Of a DNA stretch of 64,000 bases, positions 45,377 through 53,649 are shown piece by piece. Below the pieces are notes generated by a model. That model was not told the origin of the DNA. It saw only the letters and a program-made list of their open reading frames with translations, and did not search any database. Each line of letters opens with the position of its first letter. Positions within the stretch are counted from its first letter, which is position 1. Position numbers and translations under genes: made by a program. The stretch lies in contig NZ_JAOQJY010000001.1 in the NCBI RefSeq assembly GCF_025567525.1, positions 372,001 to 436,000 on the forward strand, in the 5' to 3' direction. The stretch comes from Gallintestinimicrobium propionicum. Lineage in GTDB: Bacteria; Bacillota; Clostridia; Lachnospirales; Lachnospiraceae.

Positions 45377-45961
45377 TCAGTGAATCAGCCCCCAGCCATC
45401 CGTGCCGTTTCCGAAATGGAACCACGCCTCGCCGACGATCGTGCTGCGCAGCACCGGACCGACATTGGCGGAACGACTGTCCTCACTGTTATTACAATTA
45501 TCGCCGAGCACGAAATATTCGTCCCTGCCCAGCTTGATTTCATTCTCTGCAATACCGGCTGACGCGATCAGATCCATCTCTTCATTTTCCTGCGCCTTAC
45601 CGTCTATATATAAAATGCCGTTCTGAATCAGGACGGTCTGCCCCGGAACCGCTACAACACGCTTCACATAATAGTGGGCATTCTGATTACCGTTTGGCAA
45701 AAATACAACCACATCCCCTGTCTGTGGAGAAAAGAAACGGTACTTTAAGCGGTTAACCAAAATTCCCTGTCCGTTCGTCAGCCCCGGCTCCATGGAAACG
45801 CCGATCATGTTCGTGCGCAGTCCGACCGCCCAGATCACCATAAACGCCAGAAAAACTGCCAGTACAGACAGCACAATCCAACTGAACACCTCTTTGACCG
45901 CCTGCATGCTGAGCCCTTTTTTCTTCCGGTAAAACTGCAGTCCACGCTGTCTTCTTCTCAT
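45377..45961 (-). CDS. lepB: Signal peptidase I, second copy
   Basis: The protein has 194 residues from the ATG at 45961, which has a GGAG site. A basic N-terminus and a membrane helix (about 24-46) are followed by IGVSMEPGLTNGQG (Ser), HYYVKRVVAVPGQTV (Lys) and GDNCNNSEDSRSANVG. It is a clear paralogue, not a near copy, of the lepB at 43866; both flank rbgA. Confidence 0.95.
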   Translation of the reverse strand: MRRRQRGLQFYRKKKGLSMQAVKEVFSWIVLSVLAVFLAFMVIWAVGLRTNMIGVSMEPGLTNGQGILVNRLKYRFFSPQTGDVVVFLPNGNQNAHYYVKRVVAVPGQTVLIQNGILYIDGKAQENEEMDLIASAGIAENEIKLGRDEYFVLGDNCNNSEDSRSANVGPVLRSTIVGEAWFHFGNGTDGWGLIH

Positions 45962-46018
45962 ACAAATCTCCATTCCGCAGCCGCCGTTTCGTCCTGCAGA
46001 CATCCTAAAAAGCAAAAA

Positions 46019-46044
46019 AGGGGCTGCCGTTACTGGTGCCCCTC
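46019..46044 (-). terminator. Terminator after rplS
   Basis: AGGGGC pairs with GCCCCT around a 14-base loop, followed by TTTTTT on the minus strand. Some read-through into lepB is likely, since no separate promoter is obvious. Confidence 0.65.
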
Positions 46045-46056
46045 TCTTCGCAATTC

Positions 46057-46404
46057 TTATTTTACAACTTCTTTGACCTTTGCGCTCTTGCCGACTCTGT
46101 CTCTTAAGTAGTTCAGCTTTGCTCTTCTTACTTTACCCTTACGAACAACTTCTACCTTCTCAACGTTGGGAGAATGTAAAGGCCAGGTCTTTTCAACGCC
46201 GACGCCGTTGGAGCTCTTTCTTACGGTAAAGGTTGCACGGTTGCTGCCGCCCTGTTTCTTTAAAACAACACCTTCGAATACCTGAACTCTCTCACGGTTG
46301 CCTTCCTTGATCTTACCATATACTCTTACGGTATCGCCTGTCTCAAATGCAGGTACTTCAGCTTTCAGCTGAGCAGCTTCGATCTCTCTGATAATTTCGT
46401 TCAT
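46057..46404 (-). CDS. rplS: Ribosomal protein L19
   Basis: The protein has 115 residues from the ATG at 46404 (AGGAGG site), the standard L19 length. FETGDTVRVYGKIKEGNRERVQVFEGVVL, GVGVEKTWPLHSPNVEKVEVVRKGKVRRAKLNYLRDR are family blocks. It stands at the 50S/30S interface. Its own promoter stands upstream in the gap after trmD. Confidence 0.98.
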   Translation of the reverse strand: MNEIIREIEAAQLKAEVPAFETGDTVRVYGKIKEGNRERVQVFEGVVLKKQGGSNRATFTVRKSSNGVGVEKTWPLHSPNVEKVEVVRKGKVRRAKLNYLRDRVGKSAKVKEVVK

Positions 46405-46483
46405 TGCTTTTCCTCCTGATTTCTGGATGTTCTTAATACGATTCCCGTAACAGAGGACCATCTCCTTTTTTCGCAACATTTGC

Positions 46484-46512
46484 AGTATAACATAGCTTTC
46501 TCAAATATGCAA
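46484..46512 (-). promoter_or_regulatory. Promoter of rplS
   Basis: TTGCAT (46512-46507) and TATACT (46489-46484) are 17 bases apart. The 5' leader of about 70 bases could hold an L19-type autoregulatory hairpin, but I cannot confirm one. Confidence 0.7.
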
Positions 46513-46560
46513 GGTTTTTCTTCCTAATAAGAAAAATACCACCCGGTTTTACCGCCGCGC

Positions 46561-47958
46561 CTAGGATACCCAGAAAACGCTCCCCGGTGCAAAGCGCATG
46601 CCGGATTTTTTCTGCAGTGCAGCGGAAATTTCGTTTTCCACGAATACATGCGCATAGGGCACATGACCTGCCGCAAGCTCCCGCCGGATCATTTCAGCCT
46701 CCAGGAGACTCCCGATTCCTCTTTTCCGGAAGGGCTCCAGCACTTCCAGCATTCCCATGCCGCCGTCGTTGTGCACGCCTGCAAAGCCTGCTAGCTCCCC
46801 ATCCAGAAATGCACCGATCATCTGACGCGATGCGATCCGTTCTCTGATGTAGGCTTCATCATGATAAAGATGATAATGTGCCTCTACGTTTGCCGCATAC
46901 GTTTCGTCCAGCTCCCGGATTTCAACGGCTTCGTCCGGCTCCGGAAGGTCAGGCGCTTTTTTTTTCGGATAAATCACCTGATAGCATTCATTGAAATTTT
47001 TTAACCCGAAACGCTCTAAAATGCTCGTCAGCACAAATTTCTGATGACAGACATAGACCGCACCGGTCGGGTCCGTCAAAGACAGCAGCCGTTCTCCTGC
47101 GTCCTTTGTTTTGGCAGTGATCCGATACACACCGCCTGACCTGTCCTTTGTCAGCACGCCGTCCTCCCGGACTGCCAGGATGTCAGCTTTGCCTCTCCGG
47201 ATATCCTCAATCATGTCCATGTGAAGCATTTTATCTTTTAACAAATATTCCAGCGCACGTCCGGGCAAATCGTACTTTTCATATAAATCCGGTCGCCGAG
47301 CTTTCGTCCGCTCCTCAGACTTTTCCAGGCGCCATTTGTCTATCCTTGCATGGTCGCCGGAAAGCAGGATATCCGGAACCTTTTTGCCCTCCCAGACCTC
47401 CGGTCGGGTGTACTGGGGATATTCCAGCAGATTCTCCTGAAAGCTTTCTGTCACGCCGGAATCCTCATTTTTTAAAACACCGGGAACCATCCGGGAAATC
47501 GCGTCGATCATCACCATCGCCGGAAGCTCTCCTCCGGTCAGCACATAATCACCGATGGAAACCGGGTCTGTCACGATCTCTTCGATCACGCGCTCGTCGA
47601 TTCCTTCATAATGCCCACACAGAAAAATCAGCTCTTCCTCCTGTGCAAGCTCCTTTGCCATCTCCTGGGAAAAGGTTTTGCCCTGTGGGCTCATAAACAG
47701 CACCCGCACTGTTTTTTTGCCCTCTGCAGGCTTTGCAACCGCTTTCCAGGCGTCGTAAACCGGCTGTGCCTGCATCAGCATGCCCGCACCGCCGCCGTAA
47801 GGGTAATCGTCCACCTTATTGTGCTTATCCTGCGTGTAATCGCGGATATTGACCGCATGGATTCCGATCAGTCCTTTTTGGATCGCCCGTCCTAAAATGC
47901 TCGTCTGCAGTCCGTTTTCCACCATTTCCGGAAACAATGTCAAAATATGAAACTGCAT
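46561..47958 (-). CDS. trmD: tRNA (guanine37-N1)-methyltransferase fused to a GNAT acetyltransferase domain
   Basis: The protein has 465 residues, while TrmD alone has about 240. The N-terminal part is standard: MQFHILTLFPEM, YGGGAGMLMQ, LFMSPQGKTF, LIFLCGHYEGIDERV and DYVLTGGELPAM form the trefoil-knot SAM site. A short linker domain (about 250-330) precedes a GNAT fold, with EPFRKRGIGSLLEAEMI as the acetyl-CoA loop and HVFVENEISAALQKKSGM near the end. The fused part may modify or regulate translation factors (inference). A 140-bp piece of this gene (47369-47508) is repeated at 52066. Confidence 0.93.
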   Translation of the reverse strand: MQFHILTLFPEMVENGLQTSILGRAIQKGLIGIHAVNIRDYTQDKHNKVDDYPYGGGAGMLMQAQPVYDAWKAVAKPAEGKKTVRVLFMSPQGKTFSQEMAKELAQEEELIFLCGHYEGIDERVIEEIVTDPVSIGDYVLTGGELPAMVMIDAISRMVPGVLKNEDSGVTESFQENLLEYPQYTRPEVWEGKKVPDILLSGDHARIDKWRLEKSEERTKARRPDLYEKYDLPGRALEYLLKDKMLHMDMIEDIRRGKADILAVREDGVLTKDRSGGVYRITAKTKDAGERLLSLTDPTGAVYVCHQKFVLTSILERFGLKNFNECYQVIYPKKKAPDLPEPDEAVEIRELDETYAANVEAHYHLYHDEAYIRERIASRQMIGAFLDGELAGFAGVHNDGGMGMLEVLEPFRKRGIGSLLEAEMIRRELAAGHVPYAHVFVENEISAALQKKSGMRFAPGSVFWVS

Positions 47959-47965
47959 TTTTTCG

Positions 47966-48478
47966 TCAGTCCTCCAGCAATCCGTCCAGGATATGGATTT
48001 TCATCCGTCCTGCTTCCACATCGACATCCAGCACACATTCCTTGATTGCAGGCAAAAGCAGCTGTCTGCCATCCTTTAACCGAATCTGATAAACATCATT
48101 TGCGCCGGTTTCAATGACATCCTCTAAGGTTCCAAGCTCCTGCTCCTGTTCATCCAATACCTTCACGCCGATCAGATCTGCGATAAAATACTCGTCCTTC
48201 TGTAGGCGTACCGCATTTTCCCGTGTCACATACAGGCTCTTTCTCCGGTATTTTTCCGCCTCGTCTATCGTATCGATTCCACGGAATTTCAAAATGGCGA
48301 ATTGCTTGAAAAATTTCACGCTCTCGATTTCCAGAATCCGGTTTTCCTTTCCCGTATCCAGAATCACTTCTTTTAACTTCTTAAAACGGCGCACATCATC
48401 TGTCGTCGGAAAAATCTTGACCTCCCCGTGCACACCGTGTGTGGAAGCAATCACTCCCACCTGCAGTCTTTCTTCCAT
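47966..48478 (-). CDS. rimM: 16S rRNA processing protein RimM
   Basis: The protein has 170 residues from the ATG at 48478. RimM binds S19 and assists 30S head assembly. LQVGVIASTHGVHGEVKIFPTTDD and the PRC-barrel part LIGVKVLDEQEQELGTLEDVIETGANDVYQIR with LLLPAIKECVLDVDVEAGRM are typical. It precedes trmD by 7 bases, the usual order. Confidence 0.96.
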   Translation of the reverse strand: MEERLQVGVIASTHGVHGEVKIFPTTDDVRRFKKLKEVILDTGKENRILEIESVKFFKQFAILKFRGIDTIDEAEKYRRKSLYVTRENAVRLQKDEYFIADLIGVKVLDEQEQELGTLEDVIETGANDVYQIRLKDGRQLLLPAIKECVLDVDVEAGRMKIHILDGLLED

Positions 48479-48537
48479 ATAACCTCTCATTTCACAAACA
48501 GCGCCTTGCTTTTGCAAGACGCTGTCCATTTCAGATG

Positions 48538-48765
48538 TCAGATGATATCCACATCCACTTTTTTATTATCTTCCATCGCCGCAGCCTTTACCACAGTGCG
48601 AATTGCCTTAGCAATACGGCCCTGTTTACCGATTACCTTGCCCATATCGGAGGGTGCAACATGAAGTTCAACCGTCAGGCTTCTGCCGTTTTCCTTTTCG
48701 GAGACGCTCACTTCATCCGGATGATCCACAAGTGCCTTTGCGATCACTTCCACCAAATCTTTCAT
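48538..48765 (-). CDS. khpA: KH-domain RNA-binding protein KhpA
   Basis: The protein has 75 residues from the ATG at 48765 (GGAGGTGG site). The KH signature VAPSDMGKVIGKQGRIAKAIRTVVKAAA is complete. KhpA works with KhpB in RNA binding and cell elongation in related bacteria. Its place between rpsP and rimM is conserved. Confidence 0.96.
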   Translation of the reverse strand: MKDLVEVIAKALVDHPDEVSVSEKENGRSLTVELHVAPSDMGKVIGKQGRIAKAIRTVVKAAAMEDNKKVDVDII

Positions 48766-48844
48766 AATCCACCTCCATAAGCCTGCTACAGTCAGCCCCA
48801 CAGCTACTGCTCGTTTGCGTAACCGTCTGCTTTACAGAGCTGTC

Positions 48845-49090
48845 TTATTTCTCGATTCCTGCTGCCTTGAAGATCTTGCCTACGATTTCGGTGGGCTGAG
48901 CGCCATTGTTGAGCCACTTTTTAGCCAGCTCTTCGTTTACCTTGAAAGTGCTGGGATCTGTATTCGGATCGTATGTGCCGATCTCTTCGATGAAACGACC
49001 ATCTCTGGGAGATCTGGAATCTGCTACGATGATTCTGTAAATCGGGTTCTTCTTGTATCCCATTCTTCTTAATCTGATCTTTACTGCCAT
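48845..49090 (-). CDS. rpsP: Ribosomal protein S16
   Basis: The protein has 81 residues from the ATG at 49090 (GGAGG site). MAVKIRLRRMGYKKNPIYRIIVADSRSPRDGRFIEEIGTYDP, split here by reading, is the standard S16 start. It lies between ffh and khpA. Confidence 0.98.
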   Translation of the reverse strand: MAVKIRLRRMGYKKNPIYRIIVADSRSPRDGRFIEEIGTYDPNTDPSTFKVNEELAKKWLNNGAQPTEIVGKIFKAAGIEK

Positions 49091-49149
49091 TTTTCTTACC
49101 TCCAAATGAAATATAAATATGTTTTCTTGTGTGCGATCTGCACTATTTA

Positions 49150-50502
49150 TCAGAAAGGAAGTCTGAACTTACCTTTTCTTGCACCTTTGCCTCCCAGCAT
49201 TCCCGGGAACTGCTTCATCATTTTCTGACTCTGCTCAAACTGCTTGATAAATCGATTGACTACGCTGATGTCCACCCCTGCGCCTCGTGCAATACGGTGC
49301 TTGCGGCTGGGATTTAAAAGCTTGGGATTGCGGCGTTCCTGGGGCGTCATGCTCAGCACGATCGCTTCCATTCTTGCCAGCTGTTTTTCATCGATCATCG
49401 ATTCGATATCGCCCATCTTCGAACCCATGCCGGGCATCATGCTCAGGATACCGGACAGCCCGCCCATGTTGCGCATCTGCTTCATGCTTTCCAGGTAGTC
49501 CTCAAAATCGAACTTGCCCTTCTTCATGCGCGCCGCCATCTCTTTTTCCTTGCCAGCGTCAATATCGAGGTTCGCCGAAGCTTTTTCAATCAGGGTGAGC
49601 ACATCGCCCATTCCCAGAATTCGGCTCGCCATACGGTCGGGATAAAACTGTTCCAGATCGGAAAGCTTCTCTCCCATACCAACATATAAAATCGGCTTGC
49701 CGGTAACGGCTTTAATGGAAAGCGCCGCACCGCCTCTTGTGTCACCGTCCATCTTGGACAGGATCACGCCGTCGATTCCTACTTTTTCATCAAATTCCTT
49801 CGCCACATTGACCGCATCCTGACCGGTCATGGCATCCACTACCAGAAGTGTCTGATGGACCGTCACTGCCTGCTTGATCTTCTGCAGCTCCTCCATCATG
49901 CCCTCATCGATATGCAGGCGACCCGCAGTATCCAGAATCACGACATTATTGCCGTTTTTCTCTGCATGCTCCATCGCCGCTTTTGCGATGTCAACCGGGC
50001 TGTGGCTCGTGCCCATGGAAAAGACTTCCACCTGCTGTTTCTCGCCGTTGATCTGCAACTGTTCAATCGCTGCCGGACGGTAAATGTCACAGGCTACAAG
50101 CAGTGGCTTTTTGCCTTTTAATTTAAACTTGCCTGCCAGCTTCGCAGTCGTTGTCGTCTTACCTGCACCCTGCAGACCGCACATCATAATCACGGTTGTC
50201 GCTTTGCCGGGCTGGAACTGTAATTCCTGTGTCTCGGAACCCATCAGGGAAGTCATCTCTTCGTTTACGATCTTGATGACCATCTGACCGGGATTTAATC
50301 CGTTCATGACGTCCTGACCGATCGCCCGTTCTTCCACAGACTTGACGAACTGCTTGACAACCTTGAAGTTTACATCCGCTTCCAGCAGTGCCATCTTGAC
50401 TTCCTTGAGCGCAACTTTGACGTCCGCCTCTGTCAGTCTGCCTTTGCTGCGCAGATCCTTAAACACATCCTGCAGTTTATCGGTTAAGCTCTCAAATGCC
50501 AT
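49150..50502 (-). CDS. ffh: Signal recognition particle GTPase Ffh
   Basis: The protein has 450 residues. Ffh with SRP RNA targets nascent membrane and secreted proteins. The G domain has MCGLQGAGKTTTTAKLA, ILDTAGRLHID and SKMDGDTRGGAALS. The Met-rich M domain ends with MTPQERRNPKLLNPSRKHRIARGAG and KMMKQFPGMLGGKG. The GGGAGAGG site is before the ATG, and ylxM is 22 bases upstream. Confidence 0.98.
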   Translation of the reverse strand: MAFESLTDKLQDVFKDLRSKGRLTEADVKVALKEVKMALLEADVNFKVVKQFVKSVEERAIGQDVMNGLNPGQMVIKIVNEEMTSLMGSETQELQFQPGKATTVIMMCGLQGAGKTTTTAKLAGKFKLKGKKPLLVACDIYRPAAIEQLQINGEKQQVEVFSMGTSHSPVDIAKAAMEHAEKNGNNVVILDTAGRLHIDEGMMEELQKIKQAVTVHQTLLVVDAMTGQDAVNVAKEFDEKVGIDGVILSKMDGDTRGGAALSIKAVTGKPILYVGMGEKLSDLEQFYPDRMASRILGMGDVLTLIEKASANLDIDAGKEKEMAARMKKGKFDFEDYLESMKQMRNMGGLSGILSMMPGMGSKMGDIESMIDEKQLARMEAIVLSMTPQERRNPKLLNPSRKHRIARGAGVDISVVNRFIKQFEQSQKMMKQFPGMLGGKGARKGKFRLPF

Positions 50503-50524
50503 TCAAATCCTCTCCCGCGATCCG

Positions 50525-50839
50525 TTACAGTTCTTCTAAAATCTGTCCCGCCAGTTCTCTGACCTGCGTCTCCGTGCTGATCTGTTCGATCTTCTCTACG
50601 GTGTGCTTGACTTTCTGAAATCTCGCAATCAGGTGCAGCCGCTCTTCATAGCTCTGAAGCGTCCGGTCGCATCTGCGGACAAGATCGTGTACGCCCTGTC
50701 TGCTGATCCCCTGTTCCTCTGCGATCTCACTCAGGGACATGTCGTTTAATACCACATCCTCATAGATCTTTCGCTGATGCTCGGTCAGCAGTTCGCCGTA
50801 AAAGTCATACAGCATACCCTGTTCTACGATTTTTTCCAT
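50525..50839 (-). CDS. ylxM: YlxM/p13-like helix-turn-helix protein (UPF0122)
   Basis: The protein has 104 residues. A sigma-like helix-turn-helix reads LLTEHQRKIYEDVVLNDMSLSEIAEEQGISRQGVHDLVRR. YlxM is a partner of Ffh/SRP in streptococci and always precedes ffh. It is the first gene of the ribosome/SRP operon here. Confidence 0.95.
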   Translation of the reverse strand: MEKIVEQGMLYDFYGELLTEHQRKIYEDVVLNDMSLSEIAEEQGISRQGVHDLVRRCDRTLQSYEERLHLIARFQKVKHTVEKIEQISTETQVRELAGQILEEL

Positions 50840-50859
50840 ATTGCGTCCTCACCTGTGCT

Positions 50860-50888
50860 ATCATACCCGAAAAAAAAAGGTGTGTCAA
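50860..50888 (-). promoter_or_regulatory. Promoter of ylxM-ffh operon
   Basis: TTGACA (50888-50883) and TATGAT (50865-50860) are 17 bases apart. The -35 box lies inside the 3' arm of the terminator hairpin of the upstream ABC transporter. Confidence 0.75.
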
Positions 50889-50907
50889 GTAAAAAATCTT
50901 GACACAC
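50871..50907 (-). terminator. Terminator of ABC transporter copy 1
   Basis: GTGTGTCAAG (50907-50898) pairs with CTTGACACAC (50889-50880) and is followed by a run of eight T on the minus strand. Confidence 0.85.
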
Positions 50908-50917
50908 GCAAAAATTT

Positions 50918-51682
50918 TCAGACCTGCATGACACGACCGATGAACTCCTTCACACGGGCATTCGGGTTTCCAAACACTTCCTCCGGCGTACCCTCCTGGC
51001 AGACCAGACCTTTTTCCATGAAAATCACGCGATCCGAAAGCTCTTTGGCAAACTGCATCTCGTGTGTAACGATCACCATGGTCATGTGCTCGTCTGCCAG
51101 CTGCCGGATGACACGCAGCACCTCTCCGGTCAGCTCCGGGTCAAGCGCCGAGGTCGGCTCGTCAAAAAATAAAACCTTTGGCTGCAGGGCAAGCGCTCTG
51201 GCAATCGATACTCTCTGCTGCTGTCCACCGGAAAGCTGATAGGGATAGGCATCTGCCTTATCCGACAGCCCCAGCTGTTTTAACAGCTTCCATGCGCGTT
51301 CTTTTGCTTCTTCTTTGGAAACACCATCTACGCAGACTGGTGCATCGATGATATTTTTCATCACTGTATAATGCGGAAACAGGTTGAAATTCTGGAACAC
51401 CAGGCCGAAATTTTTCCGGATTTCCTTTAATTGCTTCTTATTTGCATAGACACATTTTCCGTTTTCTTCCCACGCAGCCTTTTCTCCGAGAAAAGAAAGC
51501 TCGCCGCCATCCATTTTTTCCAGCATGGTCACACAACGCAACAGTGTCGATTTGCCGGAGCCGGACGGACCGATCACCGATACGACTTCTCCCTTATGGA
51601 CGGAAAGAGAAATATCCTTTAAGACCTCCAGCTCCCCAAATGTTTTTTTTATATGATTCATTTCCAGATAAATCTGATTCAT
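50918..51682 (-). CDS. Polar amino-acid ABC transporter ATP-binding protein, copy 1
   Basis: The protein has 254 residues from the ATG at 51682, where the family start IYLEMNHIKKTFGELEVL begins; a longer frame to 51766 is open and overlaps the permease stop. Walker A GPSGSGKST, the Q-loop VFQNFNLFPH, signature LSGGQQQRVSIARAL, Walker B VLFFDEPTSALDPE and the H-loop VTHEM are complete. It powers uptake of a polar amino acid. A second copy at 62220 has the same length and about 96% identical DNA (hand count). It may be orphaned, because the adjacent permease is broken. Confidence 0.93.
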   Translation of the reverse strand: MNQIYLEMNHIKKTFGELEVLKDISLSVHKGEVVSVIGPSGSGKSTLLRCVTMLEKMDGGELSFLGEKAAWEENGKCVYANKKQLKEIRKNFGLVFQNFNLFPHYTVMKNIIDAPVCVDGVSKEEAKERAWKLLKQLGLSDKADAYPYQLSGGQQQRVSIARALALQPKVLFFDEPTSALDPELTGEVLRVIRQLADEHMTMVIVTHEMQFAKELSDRVIFMEKGLVCQEGTPEEVFGNPNARVKEFIGRVMQV

Positions 51683-51765
51683 TGTAACTTCGTACCTTTC
51701 CTGAATTTCCGTCTGACTGCAGAAATAAAGCTTCGCTCCTCTAACTATCTCTCTGGCGTCCTGCA

Positions 51766-52066
51766 TTATCCGCGGTAATAATTTAACTTCTTTTCCACAT
51801 GCTCCATAACAACTGCAACGACCAGATTAAAAATGTAATAAAATACTCCTGCTGCCATCAGTGGCATTACAGAAGCCTGTGCCGCTGCAATCTGCTTTGC
51901 AATCGTAAACATCTCCGTTACTGTCAGCACAAAGGCCAGGGATGTATCCTTTACCAGCGTGATCATTTCGTTGGTTACTGCCGGAAGCACCCGCTTGATG
52001 ACCTGCGGCAAAATAATCCGGAAAAACGTCTGAACGCGGCTGTATCCTAATACTTTTGCTGCCTCA
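51766..52066 (-). pseudogene. Amino-acid ABC permease, C-terminal part only (copy 1)
   Basis: The frame reads EAAKVLGYSRVQTFFRIILPQVIKRVLPAVTNEMITLVKDTSLAF, the conserved EAA loop and following helices of a HisM/GlnP-type permease, to a stop that overlaps the ATPase frame. Before EAAK the reading frame enters a copy of trmD, so about 120 N-terminal residues are missing. The matching N-terminal half of a permease is at 63355. Confidence 0.85.
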
Positions 52067-52205
52067 TATCCGGAACCTTTTTGCTCTCCCAGACCTCCGG
52101 TCGGGTGTACTGGGGATATTCCAGCAGATTCTCCTGAAAGCTTTCTGTCACGCCGGAATCCTCATTTTTTAAAACACCGGGAACCATCCGGGAAATTGCG
52201 TCGAT
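52066..52205 (-). repeat. 140-bp ectopic copy of trmD
   Basis: 52066-52205 equals 47369-47508 in trmD except for two bases (52085 T for C at 47388; 52197 T for C at 47500). The orientation is the same. Left of it is the broken permease, right of it the DUF4127 remnant. One mismatch changes Gly to Ser in the TrmD frame, the other is silent. Confidence 0.95.
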
Positions 52206-52665
52206 TTATCCCTGCCCGAAATCCGACCTCAAACATACGCTTCCATGGCATATATTTCGATTTCTCGCTGGCATACTTTACATATATTTTGGGCTTCTTT
52301 TCATAAAGATGATTCAGGATTCTGGATATCAGTGTCAGTCCTACTTCATCCGCTCCCGGATACATCAAAACCTTATGAGAAATTCCCAAGCGGTCTTTAT
52401 GCAAAACTTCCCCTGCTTTATGAATCTGCGCACCATAAATTTCATAATAATCAGGTTCCTCATCACTGCTGGAATAATTCGGGCAACGCATAACTACCTG
52501 AAATCCATAAATGACCATTTCAGGATTTCTTTTACGGATGTCTTTCAATACAGTCAACCGTTTTTGCAGACTTTCTTCTGTATCGCAATGTATTCTGGAT
52601 GGAACCAGACCTCCATACAGAAGCATATCCACTGAAAATACAAGACCATCTGCATCTGCACATTC
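52206..52665 (-). pseudogene. DUF4127 family protein remnant
   Basis: The frame shows ADGLVFSVDMLLYGGLVPSR, FQVVMRCPNYSSSDEEPDYYEIYG and VLMYPGADEVGLTLISRILN, all typical of DUF4127 proteins, which have about 500 residues. The first 90 or so residues are missing, and a middle part is deleted between GEVLHKDRLGISHK and VLMYPGADEVG. At 52205 the frame runs into the trmD copy and stops at 52162. The function of the family is unknown; it is often found near glycan genes. Confidence 0.75.
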
Positions 52666-52704
52666 TTTTTCTGTTTTCTCATCCTTTCTATCAATATTAT
52701 CAAC

Positions 52705-52732
52705 TTGCCTTATTTTCTTTTTCCTTTATAAT
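52705..52732 (+). promoter_or_regulatory. Possible promoter of the DUF624-like gene
   Basis: TTGCCT (52705-52710) and TATAAT (52727-52732) are 16 bases apart, 46 bases before the start codon. Confidence 0.5.
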
Positions 52733-52777
52733 AGGAAGAAAGCAATATATCATTATATGTACGAAACGGAGTGCACC

Positions 52778-53587
52778 ATGAAAAAGAAAAAACAAAATTA
52801 CAGCCAGCTTCATTATGAACAGGAACTGGCTGCCCAAAAACGGCGTTCCAAAAAACATCCCGAACCTGTCCCTGAAATTATTCCGGGCAAAGAAGATCCC
52901 CAAACAGGCATTCTGTTTTTCCTGCGCAGAATCTTATTTCCGAATCTGACAGATCTTCTATTAAATAACCTGCTATTTTTTCTAACTGTTCTTCCCTTAC
53001 TTCTCCTGACTGAACTCACCCTTCATACCGGAGGATTGATTTTTCTGGCCGGAGCATGGCTTTTTTCACCGATTGCAGCTGCCGGAATGGCTGCTCTGTA
53101 TCACCGCTGCTGTGAATATACCAGAAGAATCGCTCCTTCTGTGCGCATTGCCTTTGTCTCATTTTTTATTCACAATTTAAAGGCATCCATTCTTCCCGGT
53201 CTGATTTCCGGTTTTTTATGGATTCTCTGCGGAATATATATAATAGGCGGAAACAGGCAAAAATCCACTTCCACATTGCTCTATTACTTACTGATAGTGC
53301 TAATTTTATTTTTAGTCAGCTGCTACACCACCATGCTCTTACTTCAGGTTGCTTTATTCCGGCTTCCCGTCAAAGCTGTCTTAAAAAATGCTGTTCTTCT
53401 GATTCCCTCCTGTGGCTTCAGATGTATCATTCCTGCATTGCTTCAACTGGGTTTTATATTGATTCTGTCATCCAATCTCTGGCTTGGCCTGCTTTTCTTT
53501 TTCCTGGGTATTCCGGGAATTATCTCAACAATCACCACTCATCTTCTCTGGCCAAGGCTGCAGCAGATTCTTTTGAAAGAAGAATAA
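52778..53587 (+). CDS. Membrane protein, DUF624 (YesL)-like
   Basis: The protein has 269 residues from the ATG at 52778 (ACGGAG site). A charged 60-residue start precedes about five membrane helices, with FLRRILFPNLTDLLLNNLLFFLTVLPLLLL and TTMLLLQVALFRLPVKAVLKNAVLL as the best DUF624-like segments. YesL proteins accompany sugar ABC transporters of the oligosaccharide type; one such transporter lies downstream at 56.3-59.6 kb. The assignment rests on pattern and context only. Confidence 0.55.
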   Translation: MKKKKQNYSQLHYEQELAAQKRRSKKHPEPVPEIIPGKEDPQTGILFFLRRILFPNLTDLLLNNLLFFLTVLPLLLLTELTLHTGGLIFLAGAWLFSPIAAAGMAALYHRCCEYTRRIAPSVRIAFVSFFIHNLKASILPGLISGFLWILCGIYIIGGNRQKSTSTLLYYLLIVLILFLVSCYTTMLLLQVALFRLPVKAVLKNAVLLIPSCGFRCIIPALLQLGFILILSSNLWLGLLFFFLGIPGIISTITTHLLWPRLQQILLKEE

Positions 53588-53598
53588 TTCCCTCATCC

Positions 53599-53640
53599 AA
53601 AAAACGGTCACTTTTCCTTTTATGAAAAGTGACCGTTTTT
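53599..53640. terminator. Bidirectional terminator
   Basis: AAAAACGGTCACTTTTC pairs with GAAAAGTGACCGTTTTT around a short loop, between two converging genes. Confidence 0.9.
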
Positions 53641-53649
53641 ATGAGTATC

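Noticed and set aside
46405..46477. L19 leader RNA before rplS
   Set aside because: A short leader exists, but I cannot match the conserved L19 leader fold by eye.
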